Source: Fratercula arctica (taxonomy: Eukaryota; Chordata; Aves; Charadriiformes; Alcidae). From it: DNA of 64,000 nucleotides. This document shows positions 51,462 to 64,000 of this stretch, one piece after another. The notes below the pieces were generated by a model, which saw only the letters and a program-made list of their open reading frames with translations, ran no database searches and had not been told where the DNA came from. The stretch spans positions 21,796,389-21,860,388 of the forward strand of contig CANTUZ010000005.1 of the NCBI GenBank assembly GCA_947846985.1, read 5' to 3'. The position numbers and the translations under genes are program-made. Position 1 is the stretch's first letter. Every line of letters begins with the position of its first letter.

Positions 51462-54400
51462 ATTTACAAGAACCGTAGCAGCTGGCATAGAAATTGTCGT
51501 GTTACTCTGAGGTTCACAAAGATATGGTCCTTGGCCAGTCTGTAGGTGGTTTGGTTGCAAGAAACCTCCAGTATTCACATCCTGAGTATTGCTTCTCAAA
51601 TGGGACTGAAACAAACCCCAAGTTGTGAGAAATAAAATCTTAAAGCAGTTTGCACTAATGAAACTTTATGAGCATTCCCAGCTAGTTTAACTAACTGGAA
51701 AAGGTTCCTTCTAAGAAAACAATCTGAAGAAATTTTGATTCCATTTGTTGAATTTTGTCTAATGTTGCAAATGAATATCGTGGTGGTGAAGCGTGGTCGT
51801 GAGAGATAGCAAAAGCTCCAAGTAAATGCTGAATATCTGAAATTAATGAGAATGTATTTTAAAGCGTGCCCAGAATTTGGAAGCATTGGTTATAGGATTC
51901 TTTTCTATTTTAAGCCAGTCTGAATGGGCTACTTACTAAATAAAGGCCTTAATCTGTAGAAGAACCGGGTGTAACTTTGTTTTGGAAAACTTGTTTGGCA
52001 TCAAAACCACAGCTGTATGAACAAAATGCACCATGCCATAAGAGGGAGATTTTTCTCTAAGATCACAGTTTACTGTAGCAGTCCCCAAAATATTTAGTGA
52101 TGACCTAAACACTTCGATGTTAATGATCACATATATTTGATATCCCCATTATTATTTTTTTTTCATTAAAAGCTTTTATTTTTTAAGAGATCTGTAAAGT
52201 TGCTTTTCTCAAATATTGAAAAATAAGACTTATGAAATACCAGTGATGATTCTTTTTTAGTAAGTTTTATCATAACATGTTGGTATTACAGGTGACTCAT
52301 GTATTTTACTGAAGTGTTCAGGTTTATGCGGATTGTGTTTTGAAACCTCTCTGCAAGTTTTAATGACAGTATCATGTCATTCATAGCTTTGGGAATTGGT
52401 ATTTTCAGGGTGCTTGGATTTTTTTTGTGTTTGAATGATAATTTTTCGAAGCCAGCAATCACATTAAAAAGCCGATTGCACATCTGTCAGGAGTTTTTGA
52501 TTGAACACTAGCTTCTCAAAGGAAGTGGCTACAATGGACATTAGTATGAAGGTTGTGTCTGCTCAGAGCATTCTCAGGACATCAGTGCTCTAATGTTTTC
52601 TTTCCTTCCTTTAGAAACACGGCGAGGAAACCTTAGGTCAGTTCAGCAGCAAGCTGAATGGATAAAATAAAAGATCCATGAATTTCCATGGGTATTTCCG
52701 GCCATTCATTGTGCTGCAATCGGAACGTGACCTTGCTCAAGTTCAGTGAGATGTATGGCTCACTCTGGAAAAGCACTGAGGAGGCAATTTTTTATAGTTC
52801 CAGTGAGGTAGAATGATGTAGTTCTGTAGAAACCTTAGCCAGGGTGAAATATTGCATTACTGTGGGGAGAGAATGCACGCTAACAAGAGCATTGTGACAT
52901 TGCCATGAAAACAGAACATTACCTACGGGTATCAAATTTGCTGATGGAAATACACCAACCTTTTAACACACTGCTTTCTTACCAATTGAATTCTTACTAG
53001 CATTACTATCCCATTTCTGATTGTTGTTGTGTTGTTTTGTTTTGTGTGTGGTCTTTTCTGACTGCCTTTCCTCTCAACACCTTGTTTCTATAGTTTCTTA
53101 TTCTATCTTTCCTCACGTTAAGCTTTGCAGAATAAGGGAGCAGAGAGCAGTTAGGAGCAGAGTAGCAAAACCAAAGGATCATGAAATATTTTACATGTCT
53201 CTCTTTTGTTTGTCTCTTTCTATGCTTCTGCTTTAACTGGATATAAGTAGAACATAAAAATAGGAACATCTTACCAGTTTTCATTTGTTTTGCTCCCTTG
53301 TGAAATACAAGACCTCAGATGTATGGTTAAAGCTTATCCTCAGAGTAAACCAGGGATTTATAAACCTCTTAGGACTCATGCCCTACTTAGAAGTTGTTTA
53401 TCAAATTTGTTTGGTTTTATACATACAGCTTGTAATGCAATTTATAGATGCAAAGCTTTCCAATGAGATCTACATCTCTACCAGAAAAGTTTGCAGACCG
53501 TGATGTGACGTACCTTTTTGTATTTCTACAAAAGTGGAAATGAAGCACACTCTTCATTTGTCCTTTTTTTTTTGTTTTCCTTCTGTTGTGTTCACTATTA
53601 TATTTACAGGACAAGTGTCCTCATTCAGAAAAATGTGTGTCCTTAGTACCAAAGGTGGTGACAGTACTAAGATGTGTTGTCTTATTTTGGACTGACAGCT
53701 TTGTTTCTTCATGTAGCCAGGGGTGTTACAACAGTGTAAGTGATGGTGTAGGTCTGCTGCTTGTATTCCAACTGACTTGTCATCTGGGAGGGAAAATGCT
53801 AGCGTAGTCAGTGTGGTTTCACAAGTAACCAAGCTGGTCTAACACCTTGCTGCTATTGCGTGGAGGAGCTCTTTCTTCCTGCCTTTACTCAAGCTGCTCC
53901 CAGTTACCTGTTCCTGGCCTCTCCCTTGTGTTGATGAACACCAGAGGTGGGACTTACTGTGCTGAGCCAGCAGAAGGCTCTATGCTCCTCTTTCTATGGT
54001 TAGTTTCTGCTGGATTCCTGAGCTGATTTGCCTCCCACAGGGGTCTGAAGAGTATAACAGCTGATGGACCATGAACAGTGGCAGCAGCTAGTGAGGGGCA
54101 AAGGCGAGAGGAACTTTCTTCTCTCACCCTGAGGAAGCATGTAATTGGTCTGAATGGAACGAACTAAGTAATTTTGGGTATTTGGAGCTTATAGCTGCTT
54201 ACGTTTATAAGGATACTTCCATATATTATGAATGTAATTATTTTAGAAATTGGACATCTCACATATTAATGTTGGGTTGGTTGCACTCTGTTGCTTTGTT
54301 TAGAAGTTCTAAGAAGAAATGGTAGCCTGACTTATCAGTGTGTATACTGGTATATGTCTGTACTATAGCTGCTTTAAGTTCCTTTAACCTAATGTCAATG

Positions 54401-56394
54401 GTTAAAGCTTAGTATTACCTTTTCCATAGGGAAATAAGTTCACTAGAATAACTCGGGATCATTGATGCCACTTTTGTTTGAGTCTGATTTGCATGGTAGT
54501 AAAGAAGGGGGCAGAAGGTCCTTAACCATGCCAAATCTGGGCCATTCCCCCTCCCTGCATATATGTCTTGTAAATAATCAAATTTTAGAATTTTATGGTT
54601 AAATTCTCTGCAGTTTTCTCTGCCCTGAACACCATTTAATTGGTGATCTGATAAGGAGTGACTGAAGGCAATAACTTTGTAAAAAGCAAAGTGGCAGGGT
54701 GTTGAGATAAATTGGAGAGAGTGAGAATGTCTAGCTAATAATGCTATGTTTGTTGGTAGCAAGACCTTTAATCATTGGAGAGCATTTGATCTCTGCTCCA
54801 GGCTCTGGAGGAAGGGTGCTGAAGCTGGGCATTTCTCTGGTGTCAGCAAATGTGTGGCAGAATGCATTGTGGCAGGTATTAGTAAGCTGCTCTGATCAGA
54901 GATGTTATCAGTTGCTCTAGTGCTTCAGGAGACATTGCGTGAGTTTCTGCAAGTTCCCACCCCGCTGGTGGTCTATTTGTGGTTGGTGTGATTCCACTCA
55001 AAATCTGTATGCATAAACAGAAATCCTGTACTATAATCTCATGTTATCTTCAAGAGAAGTAAATGCATAAAAGGGGGTGTGTTTTTTATGTAGTTTTAAA
55101 GTAATTTTAAATCTCCTTTTTACAGATTTTGCCACAGCTTTATAGTGTGTATGCTGCTTTTTCCAACAGGATCTTGGTTTATTCAGCTCACAGAATAGAC
55201 CAGCCTCTGGGGACAGAACCATAAATCTTAAGGCCAGAATCAAATATTTCATCAAATCATTTGTGCTGTCTTTATAATTACTTTGATCACTGCCTGTGGA
55301 ATTATGACATAAAAAAAAAAATCTGTAAAATCTGTAATGTTGTAGTAGGGAGAAAGCTGCTTACCTTAAGCACTCTGTTACTAAGTTTGTCGCCGATATT
55401 AGTATTCTGTAGAGATGACGTATTAGCAATGATTAATCAACAACTTGAGTTTTGATACAGCTGCTCTACAGCTGATGTTTGTGATGTGTAACATGTAAAG
55501 GGCCATAAAGCAAAGCAAGATCTTTGAAACGTGCGCTTGTATTGTCTATTAAAGAGGAGAGGGTCAGGATCTACTCTAGCAGATACTTAGTAGTTGTTTC
55601 TTTGATAATGAAAGTATCTGAATGTTTAAGCTGCACTGAAACAAAGAAGGAAATATAAGAGGACTGATGTGTTACGGTGTTTGGCAAATGCTGCTCTTCC
55701 GCTGTCAAGTTCCCTGTTTAAGCGTTTAATCTGAAATTGTGTATTGTTGTTCTGTTTTGGTTACTTCCTTGGCTATATGAATTAGAGCTTACCCTTTATT
55801 AGAATAAAGGAGTAGTCTTTTCAGCCTTGAGCTTGGTTGGTGCTGGACCCCTGGTGCAGATGGCTCCTTGGGGAGCTGACACCTCCTAGGTACTTACGCA
55901 GAGTTCTGAGGCGGAGGGTGTTGCCAGGTTTCATGGAAGACTTGTCCTTCCTTCTCCCAAAAGGAAATCTAAACTCTGCTGTTATCCGAAAAAGGGGGTG
56001 GGAAGTCACTTTTGGCTCCACACAAATCCTGAATGCAGCTCACCTGAGCCCAATAACTTTTTTTATCTCCATAAAACTTTTGCAAAGGCAAGCAAGATAT
56101 GAAAACGCCAACAGCTTCCAGACTCTCCCCTATTTTTTCTGCAGTTAATTATGTGAACAAGTTGTTGCTTATCTTTCAAGTGTGCCTTATTTCGAATTCA
56201 GGTTTGCCTGGGCTCAGCTTCCAGCCACACTTCTGTTTTTCTTTTTACCATTTAATTGCAGTCTCTTTACCTTAATGGGGAGAAAACACTGTGCATTAAT
56301 CAAGGCTCCAATGTGATTGCTTTAGAGACAGGTTTAAGGAGAGGCAGAGGTAGGGGATCTACTGCTTTTAGAACAGCTGATAGAATTTGAAAAA

Positions 56395-56443
56395 AACAAA
56401 AGCAAACAAAAAACCCAACCAAACAAAAAAAAAAAACCCCAAA
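56395..56443 (+). repeat. A-rich AAAC simple repeat
   Basis: An A-rich run with interspersed C bases (caaaagcaaacaaaaaaccc and similar). No mobile-element body is recognised next to it. Confidence 0.75.
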
Positions 56444-57495
56444 GTTGCTGAAAGATGCTTTCTGTCTTAAAACTGGTGGTTATGTACCTGAGACAATAAC
56501 CTCTGAGAGGTACAGGTGTAGCCTACTGTCTTTCAAGAATTTACTTGAGATTTCCTGGGGAGGAGCAGGGAAGAGGACAAGAGGCAGGTTTTTGTGAGTG
56601 AGTGGCTTTTGGAAATGGTAGGGAATTGCAAGATCTCTTCTTTCGGGGAACAGAGGCTCCTGTGTGCTTTCATCTGAGTTTTGGATCATCCAGCAAATGA
56701 AAAACGTCCGTCTTCTGACCTGACAATCAGTGATTAACACAGAGGGATGTCCAGGGAGTGAAGGTGCAAACCAAAATCTCTAGATGGTGAGGTTTAGGAG
56801 TAAGGAAGTGTAACTGATGTATAAAAAGTTGGACAGAGTCAGGATGTCTTCAGCCTCCTATTTCTTCTTTTTTGTCAACCATTTTCTGTACCTTTTTGGG
56901 AGAACAAAAGTTGGATTCCATTGTCATCATCTGTCAAATTTGCACTGTGCGGCAATGTAGCTGTTTGGTAGAGCATGGACAAGAGCCAGTGTCCCCATGA
57001 AGTGCTTTGGTTTTGCCTTCCATCTGAGTAGTTTCTTGTCTTTTTGTTGTTGTTGTTAGTAGTGACAGGAAAACTGGTTTGTCCTTTGAAAAACAAATCA
57101 TGGCAAGAAGCAAGATTGAAAAGAATTCCTAGCTGTCACAGCATGTGCTTTTCCTGTTCTCCAAGTCACTCTTTGATCATCTTTGTAAATCAAACACAAC
57201 ATAAATGGAAAGAAGCTAAATTTTGATCATTGTCCCTCAGTGTGGTTACTAGAACTGTTCCCAGTTAAACACCCAAAAATGATGGTGATCCAGTTTCCCA
57301 CGCTGTGTTTCCCAGTCTTGGATATGGCCTGCATTCTTATTTCTTGTTTTTACGTTGCATTTGATTGAATGGGCCAAGTTTAATTCAAACATAAACTTAT
57401 CGATAATCTAGGTGATACATTGTGGCTGTCCTGGCTTGATTACTTACTGTTCTGATGGTCTTAACAGTTCGTAAAATTTGGGAGCTTGAATATTT

Positions 57496-57511
57496 AAAAA
57501 AAAAAAAAAAA
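57496..57511 (+). repeat. A16 tract
   Basis: Sixteen A bases between tattt and gtaattt. No element is identified. Confidence 0.9.
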
Positions 57512-57936
57512 GTAATTTGAAACAATTGCTGCAGTTTTCTGTTCTTCTTAATATGTGCCCTCATAAAGTAAATTTCTGTAGTAGTGATACTTTGGAAGTA
57601 AATTTGCATAGGCATAAATAGTCTGGTAAGCCTTATAGTATTTTTGTTCAAAGCAATTTTTGGCTGTCAAGCAGGAAGGTGGCCTAGGTATTGCATAGCT
57701 GCACAGTAAAAGGGTGCCATGCCCTCTGTGTACCTAAGAGGCAGAGGAGTGAATGGCTGTATAATTATAGGCGTTAATAAGTAGAATTAAGTTTCTTTGA
57801 GCAGCTGACTCTGTATTTTCTGCTTCTGGTTTTACATGTGTATCATCTGCATCGGTCTACAGCCTTTCTGCCAGTGGTACCTGTTGGACTGCATATGTTC
57901 TTTAGCTGCTCTTCTACTGTCCCCAGAGACCTGACT

Positions 57937-58045
57937 GGATAAGATCCTGGGCAACCTGCTGTAGTTGATCTTGCTTGGAGCAGAGGTGTTGGACTAGACG
58001 ATCTCCAGAGGTCCCTTCCAACCTCAGCCATCCTGTGATGTTGTG
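57937..58045 (+). mobile_element. CR1 LINE, minimal 3' end
   Basis: About 110 bases: tcctgggcaacctgctgtag, ggagcagaggtgttggacta, cgatctccagaggtcccttc and caacctcagccatcctgtga. The terminal octamer is degraded. It lies in TTC7B intron 1. Confidence 0.9.
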
Positions 58046-58896
58046 AATTCTTGCTACTTAGTAGCCAGTGATGGAATCAGAAGTGACACCTGTATATCCA
58101 TATATTGTTTTTTCTTTTCTTTTATGTAAACTATCTATAAATCTAAGATTAGTTTTAGCACTCATTTTAATTGAAGTAACTTCTGGTCAGAGTTACTAGA
58201 ATGAGTACTTGGAAACTTCTGTTAATGTTCCTCTTCAGGTACAGCCAATGCTCTTAATGATTGTTAACGCACATCATGAACAAAGCAAATGTCTTTGTTT
58301 TAAGTGTGTGATCAACTTGTTCCCAGTTAGAAAACACGTGTTTCATGCTGTTTCTGCATATGAAATCAGCTCTGGATCCAGGATTTCCAGATCTTCCTCT
58401 GGAAGAAAGCTCCATTTCAAAATGGCCTTCATAATAAATGTTCTGTGGGATGATATAAGATTTTTCTTCTCTTTGGCTGTTCTTACAGAAACTTCAGTCT
58501 GAAATTTTTGTCCGGGTACTATAGAAGCAGTTGACCCGTTTGGGATCTTCTTGGTGCATCCCACTCGTGGATAAAATTTCCTCAGTTTGTTTTTTAGATT
58601 TAAGCATAACAGTAACTCAACGTGTTTTAGGAAGTCTGAGGAAGAATCCTCTCAAAATAATGCAGCATGCAGCCCTTCAGGTACTCTGAGCCTTCAGTGT
58701 TACCTTGAGAGAGAATAAGAGTTTTAGGGATTGAATAGGAGGAGTTTCCTTTCTCACTCCCAAGATGTGAAGCCCCACAGCAGAGATTACAAGGCAAGTC
58801 TCGACTTGCGGGAATCCTGCACATCAATTTATGGTCCCATTGGGATACTGGAAATCTCATACTTGTCCTCTTTACCCCTTGACTCTTTCCTCCCTT

Positions 58897-58980
58897 GTTT
58901 TTTTTTATTTTTATTTTTTTTTTGGTTTGGTTTGGTTTTTTTTGTTTGGTTTGGTTTGGTTTTTAGTTTTTTTAGTTTTA
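58897..58980 (+). repeat. T-rich (GGTTT)n simple repeat
   Basis: Poly-T followed by ggtttggtttggtttt and a second ttggtttggtttgg cluster. The unit is TTTGG, not the vertebrate telomere unit TTAGGG. Confidence 0.85.
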
Positions 58981-60309
58981 GCCCTGAGTTAAGACTTGAA
59001 TTTTTTATTTCTTTCTCTCTCTGAAATCCAGTAGAGGGCAGGTGAAGCAGCAGCATCTTCTGTTCTCACAACTCCATACTTCATCTAATTGATCTCACTT
59101 CATGCAGTATCTTCATTTGGAACTAATGATAACTGTGATTTTTCAACTTCAATGCATTTGGACAGTTGTGCTTTTTAAGGGTCTGAAATATGTTACCTGA
59201 AATACTGAAGATTTTGGTGGAGAGTGGGTGAAGTGATACAGCATGCTTCTTTCTGCTTGCTTACAAGGAAAGATTAAAGTTTGTTTGGCCAGTCACCTCA
59301 GATCCTGTAGCTAGTTTGCTCAATATTTCCTCTGCCTAAATACTTCCCATTCAAATTCAGATCCTCACAGCTTGAGTCTGAGGTTGAGCCTCTTTGTTTA
59401 AATCTTTGAGTTTGGAGATTTTATCCTAATTCTGCACATTTTTCTTGCAGTTGTGTAATTCAAAAGAGTGAAACAAGATACTAAAAAGCTAAATACTAAG
59501 TATCTATGAAATACTAAAAGCTAATAGTAGTAAGGATTCTTCAGCATTCTTGACCCATAATAAATGAAGATTAATCCTCTGTTTTAATTCTCTGTTTTTC
59601 TATGAATAACTGCTTCAGATCCCAATAGTGTGGTAACAATTTTGCTTCAAAAAGGAGATGTTAGAAATCAAGTAGCAAAGCAGCTGTCATGATGTTTTTA
59701 GATGCTATTTTACAAAGACACGTCATCATGTGTGGTTTCTCCCCCACCCCGTATTTATGCCAGCCTTTATTCTCGTTTTGAAGATGGTTAGGGTTGATCT
59801 GTATTGCAAAGGGGAATAACCATGTCTGCAAAAGGTTCTTCTTGAGACATTTTGTATGAGTGTGTTTTAGCTTTTCTCTAAGCTGAAAGAAAACAGCTAG
59901 CCTGTGTAGAAGTGTCTGGGTTTTTTGCTTTCAGTGCTAACAGGAATGTGTTACTTCACCTAAAGTGCCCTTCATTTTTTCTTGCAGTTCCAGGGTGCTC
60001 AGTCTTGTCTTTGATTATAGGCAGAGAACATCCTATTAGGCAGGTAGGTTATTTCAGTTATACTGTGATGTTGTGCAAGCTAGACTGTCCTTCTCCAGTT
60101 AGGAAATGGTTCTGCATTGCAGTTGTAATATAAGTCATCAAATGACCCCTAACTCTACTAAGTAATTGTTGTTGATGAACTTTCAGTGGAGGAATGGATG
60201 AATAAGAGGGACTCCTTTGATTAAGATTTTTATATTGATCCATAACTATCTCAATTTTCTGAAAGTGGGAATCTGGTTTTCATGGTATTGAAACTGTTCA
60301 CTAACAGTC

Positions 60310-60329
60310 TTTTTTTTTTTTTTTTTTTT
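60310..60329 (+). repeat. T20 tract
   Basis: Twenty T bases between acagtc and cttctg. No element is recognised beside it. Confidence 0.9.
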
Positions 60330-63300
60330 CTTCTGAAACATCTGTTTAGACTGACTGGAAGAACACTAGACTTCAAAGTATCTAAAAGCTACACAGTTTA
60401 ACTCTGTCTTTATAAAGTGTCTCATAGAAGAATATAATCTAGATCACTCATACTGTGCTGGAAGAAAAAAAAAAGCAATTTCTTCTCAAACATTACTTAC
60501 AGTATTTCAGGATGTCTTAAGGGATAGCTAAAACTGATTAAAAACTCTGCTGGAGCTATGGTTTCATAAATGGTTTCTTGCAGAAATGTCCATATAATTG
60601 GGATTTTGTTATAAGCACCATTGAGACTCAATCTTACAGGCACTGAATGGTTGACATGCCTAGAGCCAGTGCTTTGTTAATAAAGCACTCTCTCAGTCAT
60701 AATTTGATTTAAAAATTTATTGCCAATGTCTGGCCCAGACTGACTGACTTAGCAGATGAGTGACTCGGTAAATAAGAAAATCTTGCTTTGCACTAACTTT
60801 TATGGTTTGCATTCTGTGACCTGTTGTCTTCTAGTGTTAGTCACCAGCAGCTGAGGGAGTGCAGCACTTCTGTGATGGAAGCTGGTCTGACAGTAACTGC
60901 TTCTCTTACCGTGCTGTGTCTCATGAGATACAGCAGTGGTACAGGGAAAGGGTGAGTTGCGCTGTGAGTGACCTAGAAGAACAGCTTTTGTTTTGCTGCT
61001 TAATCTGATCTGTGTGTAAAGTTGCGGCTATTGTTTTCTCTTCTCCCACCTTTCCTCTGAAGGAAAGCATGTGCAATACCTGTTGCTGCACTGTGACTGT
61101 CCCTAGCTAGTGGATGGATCATTAGCTCAGTGATGGGAGCAAAATATCTGGGTGCTATAGACTACTTTGATTTGCATCTTAAGGTGTCTGGATAGTTTCA
61201 GAGTATGTGCCAGCATGAATTTAAGGCTTTGCTCTTGCTTATGTCCTGCCTTTAAAGACAATATCATATGTTTTTAAGTCATTGTCAGAGAGAAGAAACT
61301 TATCTTTGGGTGTAGGGAGGAGGATGAGAGAGGAAAGAGACAGCGGCTAAATTAAATTTTCCAGAAGCAGCTTCTTGTTTCTCTCCTCTTATGTTCCCCA
61401 GTGTGAGAAATTCTGCTGTGTACAAGAGAGGAATAATCTTACAAACTTTCTGCAGAGTGCTAGTGCCTGTCTTGTTCTACTGTGGCCTCACAAATGGGTG
61501 AGAATTGGAGCTTCTAGAGCTGGTCTTCCTCTTTCTGTGGTGCAGCTGTTGAGCACCTGGAGTATGGAGGGGAGTATGGCCACACTCTGCTCTCGCATGT
61601 GCCAGTGCTGTTCTTTAGTTACAGGCAAAATGATTTTTTTTTTTCCCCTATAGTAATAGGGATGGTTTCAACACTTAATTTTAAGAATCCTCTTGCCTCA
61701 GGCAAAGCATTTTCACACCTGACAGTGCAAAGTTTATTTTCTTTTTCCTTAGTCTAACCTGTTCTTCAAGATACCCACTAATCTGTTGTAGCCATCCAAA
61801 CTAGGTGTTTCACATGCTTCTGTGACAATGTTGCAGTTTATATAAACAAAACACCTCTGGCAGCTGGTGCACAGTCTAACTGTGTTTTTTACCTGTCTCT
61901 CCAGGTAGATCTTCTGTATTTAATTAAAGAAATGCTTGTTACAGGAGTGTGGGCCACAAGAATTTTTGAGAACTGCTTAAAGGAATGCATACGAGAGGGA
62001 AGGCATGTGTGATACTTTCTTCTTTGGCACGTTTGAAGTTTTGCTATTTGAAGTGTTGAAGAATGTCAATGGTAGACCTCACTCTTTTCATTGCAAACAG
62101 CGTTGATGATATTTCAGCTTCTGAACCAAAGCACTGGTTTTAGCAAGTAATCCAAGTGACACTCTGTGTTTTACGTTTGTGTTTCCTCAACCTTCTTTGG
62201 AAATGAAGTTTGCTCAGCGAAGCGTTAAACTGAATAAAGGAAAGAGGAATATTGCTTGTTAAATGAAATACTTTGCTTTTGATGAGTACAGATCAGGGAG
62301 GAAGTATGTACTTGCACATGTCTTAAGACTTAAACAGTTTGACATTTAATCAGTTTTTAAGTCCCCACTTAGCGTTAAAAATACAATTAGCAAAATGAAT
62401 CTTCATTGTTCTCCCAAGTAGGACATTACTATGCTTACCTCATGTTTTATTTTCATGGCCCACTTTTTTTTTTAATCACCTTTTTAAAGAGGCTCATAAA
62501 CAAAAAATGCGTACTCTGAACACTCTCTGGAGTCTTCTGAATACTATTAGAAAAATGCCTGTGCTGAAGGAACCCCTCAGCAACCTATTCTTTGCAAGGC
62601 AAATGTTTGCATCCTGTGAATGTGTTCTGAAGCACAGCTTTGTAAGTTTGGAGCGGGCCTCTGATCTCTGAGACCCTTTCACACAGCATGTTAAACTCCT
62701 TACACCAAAAACTAACCCATCTTGTGTTGGTGTACAAAACCAACTGTCCTTTCTGTGCATGCAGTTTACACTCTTTGATTTCCGGAGAGATGGAACAATT
62801 GCAGAAAGTGCAGTCCTACAGAGTGCTGTGCTAAAGCTGTCTTTGAGCAGGGTAGTGTTAGTCCTAATATCTGGCTTCTCTATTTATTTATAATAATACT
62901 GTGGCTTTTCTAATGAAATGTGGAGTTTGGAATAAGGCTGTAACAAAGGGGATTTGGTCAAAAATGTCAGGTTTAGATTTGGTCAGTGTAATACCTTTCT
63001 TAGTTTGCAGCTTGAAACTGAAGCTTTGCAAGCTGTTTATTTTTATCAATTATGCTAAGATTTCTGTTTGAAGGAAAAGAAAGAACATGCAGAAAATAAA
63101 CTAACAAAATAGATACTCAGTATCTTTAACAATAAAAATATCTAATTTTAGCATATTACTTCTCTTGAAAAATGTGGTTTATTGAAGCAAGTGACAATTG
63201 TCTGTACCATTCGTGCTTTTTAGTATACTGTATCAGCGCTTGCAGAAGATCTGTTGATATTGACAGAAAATGACTTCATTTGATGGAAAAGTCTTGTAGA

Positions 63301-63379
63301 GTGAAGCATTACACCCTGACAGAGGATGACTGTGTTAGGCAAAGGGGATATATGCAGGTCTCTGATATCCATGCGGGTT

Positions 63380-64000
63380 GTGTCAGAGTGCTGAAAGAGC
63401 TGGTCAGTGTCATTGTGAGGACGCTCTTTTTTTTTTTCAAGGTCTTGGTGATCGAGGGTGATTCCTGGTGACTGGAAAAAGACAAATATGGCCATTTGCA
63501 AGAAGGTCAAGAAGGAGGGGACTGCAGGTTGATCAGGGTTGACTTCAGGCCCTGGGAAGATTAGGAAGCATGTCCTGGAAACTTGTTGGAAGGATGAGGA
63601 GGTGTTTGGGATCAGTGGACATGGGTTCATCAAGGACTAACCAACCAGATAGCTTTTGATGTTGAGAAGTGACTGTATGGATAAAGTGGGACAGTGGCTA
63701 TTGTTGGCTTCAACTTTGTCTAGTCTTTAGACACAGTTCCCTATAGTATACCTTGTAGCTCAGTTGAAAAGACGGGTGGACTTAGGAGGTAGGTGGAAAA
63801 CTGTCTGGGCTCAGAGGTTTGATCACAGGTTTTTTAAAAAAAAAAAAAAAAGAAAAATCCAATCTGTAATGTAGTAGAAGTGGGGCCTCTTGGGGGTTCA
63901 TACTGTTGTTTAGAGGGATCTCAACAGGCTGGAGAAATGGACTAAAGGCAAAAATCATGAAGTTCAGTGAATGCAAATGCCAGGGTCCTGTATTTGAGAA
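63380..64000 (+). mobile_element. CR1 LINE, internal reverse-transcriptase region, degraded
   Basis: This matches the CR1 ORF2 reverse-transcriptase region as I know it, with many substitutions: gtcattgtgaggacgctc, gactggaaaaagacaaatat, aagaaggtcaagaaggaggg, atgggttcatcaaggactaa, ccaaccagatagcttttgat, gtggctattgttggcttcaa and caggctggagaaatgg. A stretch between about 63835 and 63870 is replaced by A16 and unrelated bases. Stops and frameshifts make it non-functional. It runs off the right edge. Confidence 0.85.

Larger units (their letters stand above)
47647..64000 (+). other. TTC7B: TTC7B intron 1, 5' part
   Basis: The intron runs from the exon 1 donor to the window edge, more than 16 kb. 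I looked for the expected next exon (acidic DDMAELLLGE-like start) on the plus strand and did not see it. Contents: the rest of the CpG island, an antisense solo LTR, CR1 fragments at 57937 and 63380, simple repeats at 56395, 57496, 58897 and 60310, and otherwise unrecognised AT-rich sequence. Confidence 0.85.

Noticed and set aside
58897..58980. Interstitial telomere-like repeat
   Set aside because: The unit is TTTGG within poly-T, not TTAGGG/CCCTAA, so it is an ordinary simple repeat.
47650..64000. TTC7B exon 2
   Set aside because: I looked for the expected acidic start (DDMAELLLGE-like) after an acceptor and found none. It probably lies beyond the window.

Overview
The window is vertebrate nuclear DNA, almost certainly from a bird. 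It holds AT-rich introns with GT-AG splice sites, a CpG-island promoter, several 5'-truncated CR1 LINE copies with the avian 3' end (tandem ATTCTGTG-type octamers), and a solo LTR of a type I recognise from bird genomes. I cannot name the species. I see no prokaryotic gene, CRISPR array, tRNA or rRNA.

Positions 1-31052 are the 3' part of a plus-strand gene, RPS6KA5 (MSK1, a nuclear dual-kinase-domain Ser/Thr kinase). Twelve coding exons were placed by hand. Every intron is GT-AG, and the exons splice into one open frame of 593 codons plus a stop. The frame starts in the activation loop of the N-terminal kinase domain. It continues through the AGC-type tail and the whole C-terminal CaMK-like kinase domain, and ends after the basic MAPK-docking/NLS segment and a Ser-rich tail. 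Numbered as in human MSK1 (from memory), all the known regulatory residues fall on the expected positions. The earlier exons lie upstream of base 1.

Positions 31053 to about 33.8 kb are probably 3' UTR, with several AATAAA signals, an AU-rich element and Pumilio-type motifs. About 33.8-46.9 kb is intergenic, with long T tracts, a G17 run and CR1 copies in both orientations. A CR1 3' end (46893-47088) lies directly against a CpG island (about 47136-47960).

The island contains the first coding exon of a second plus-strand gene, TTC7B (47526-47646, 40 codons plus 1 base). TTC7B is a scaffold subunit of the plasma-membrane PI4KA complex. The rest of the window is its intron 1. That intron carries an 845 bp antisense solo LTR (50612-51456) with a perfect 5 bp target-site duplication, two more CR1 fragments and simple repeats. 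RPS6KA5 and TTC7B lie head-to-tail, the same order I recall for human 14q32. The two proteins do not share a pathway.

I found no previously undescribed system. The points worth a second look are the solo LTR, the CR1 abutting the TTC7B promoter, the slightly shorter MSK1 C-terminus, one antisense intronic ORF, and a few palindromes and homopolymer clusters.
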